From NCBI GenBank assembly GCA_943354625.1, contig CALRCS010000051.1, positions 1 through 5,135 on the forward strand: DNA of 5,135 bases, read 5' to 3'. The translations under genes and the position numbers were made by a program. Of this stretch, positions 4,914 to 5,135 are shown piece by piece. Every line of letters begins with the position of its first letter. Position 1 is the stretch's first letter. The notes beneath the pieces were generated by a model. That model was not told the origin of the DNA. It saw only the letters and a list, made by a program, of their open reading frames with translations, and ran no database searches. Source of the stretch: Candidatus Nomurabacteria bacterium. GTDB lineage: Bacteria; Patescibacteriota; Minisyncoccia; Phycocordibacterales; PALSA-1337.

Positions 4914-5132
4914 ATGTTATTCGATATTTGTGTGATAAAAATCGGTGGGGCGGACGCCGTCTACATCATTACTCCTCAAAGATATATGGGTACGAGTTGT
5001 AAGTTTGAACTTGGGTATGCAATAGCTAAAGAGAAGCCAATATATTTTTCTGAACCGACTAATGATATAGGTTTAGATTGTTATGTCACGAAGTTTATAT
5101 CAACTGATAGTTTAGAATTATTTTGTAATTAA
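4914..5132 (+). CDS. Nucleoside 2-deoxyribosyltransferase-like C-terminal half, probably 5'-truncated
   Basis: A 72-residue frame resembling the second half of nucleoside 2-deoxyribosyltransferase-like domains, a Rossmann-like family acting on nucleosides or nucleotides. ADAVYIITPQRYMG (13-26) matches the strand and loop that end in xYxG. FELGYAIAKEKPIYF (31-45) matches the conserved ExGyAxaxxKPIY helix and strand, with E32 as the family's candidate catalytic Glu. Complete members are usually about twice as long. The N-terminal strand and substrate loop are missing, and the frame is closed upstream by TAG at 4905-4907. No matching N-terminal half was found in the other plus-strand frames of 4801-4913. 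TATAGT at 4903-4908 sits five bases before the ATG and could be a -10 box, but no clear -35 was seen. It could therefore be a remnant, a frameshifted gene or a genuinely short protein. It diverges from the HD gene; three bases of the window remain after its stop. Confidence 0.6.
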   Translation: MLFDICVIKIGGADAVYIITPQRYMGTSCKFELGYAIAKEKPIYFSEPTNDIGLDCYVTKFISTDSLELFCN

Positions 5133-5135
5133 GAT

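Noticed and set aside
4865..4986. Plus-strand frame in a second register that might encode the missing N-terminal half of the deoxyribosyltransferase
   Set aside because: Its translation shows no family motif, so a simple one-base frameshift does not restore the domain.

Overview
This AT-rich window (sampled lines about 27-45% G+C) reads as a compact bacterial housekeeping segment. It carries cysteinyl-tRNA synthetase, a membrane-anchored S41 C-terminal processing peptidase, ribosomal proteins L9 and L27, a small secreted lysozyme-like protein, an HD-domain phosphohydrolase and half of a nucleoside 2-deoxyribosyltransferase-like protein. The short spacers, the absence of any clear Shine-Dalgarno sequence, and the small lysozyme-like protein with an ARCES motif suggest a Candidate Phyla Radiation (Patescibacteria, Parcubacteria-like) genome. 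That placement is inference. No gene contains an in-frame TGA, so there is no sign of UGA recoding.

Layout. cysS lies on the minus strand (31-1413). Diverging from it on the plus strand are the peptidase gene (1486-2787) and rplI (2803-3246). rplI converges on rpmA (minus, 3297-3569), and one perfect 47-base palindrome between the two stop codons can terminate both. A divergent promoter region follows, then the lysozyme-like gene (plus, 3716-4174). That gene converges on the HD gene (minus, 4237 to about 4860) across a second bidirectional hairpin terminator. Finally a 72-codon deoxyribosyltransferase-like frame (4914-5132) runs head-to-head away from the HD gene to the window edge.

Expression logic. 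Three genes (cysS, rplI, rpmA) have a -35/-10 pair whose -10 element ends only 6-9 bases before the family-typical ATG, and none has a Shine-Dalgarno sequence. This predicts leaderless or nearly leaderless mRNAs, and it also settles the starts of cysS and rpmA. The lysozyme-like gene differs: an almost consensus extended promoter is followed at once by a hairpin plus U-tract, placed just before the likely start codon.

The right-hand end is the odd part. The HD frame has its first metal-ligand His, inside a Tyr-His-Asn-x-x-His motif, one codon upstream of its first ATG, with no conventional start further up. The divergent deoxyribosyltransferase-like frame lacks the N-terminal half of its family. 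Both genes therefore have abnormal 5' ends facing each other across about 50 bases. The cause could be decay, a deletion, a sequencing error or an unusual start. No RNA genes, CRISPR arrays or insertion sequences were seen, and there is no gene-free stretch longer than 300 bases.
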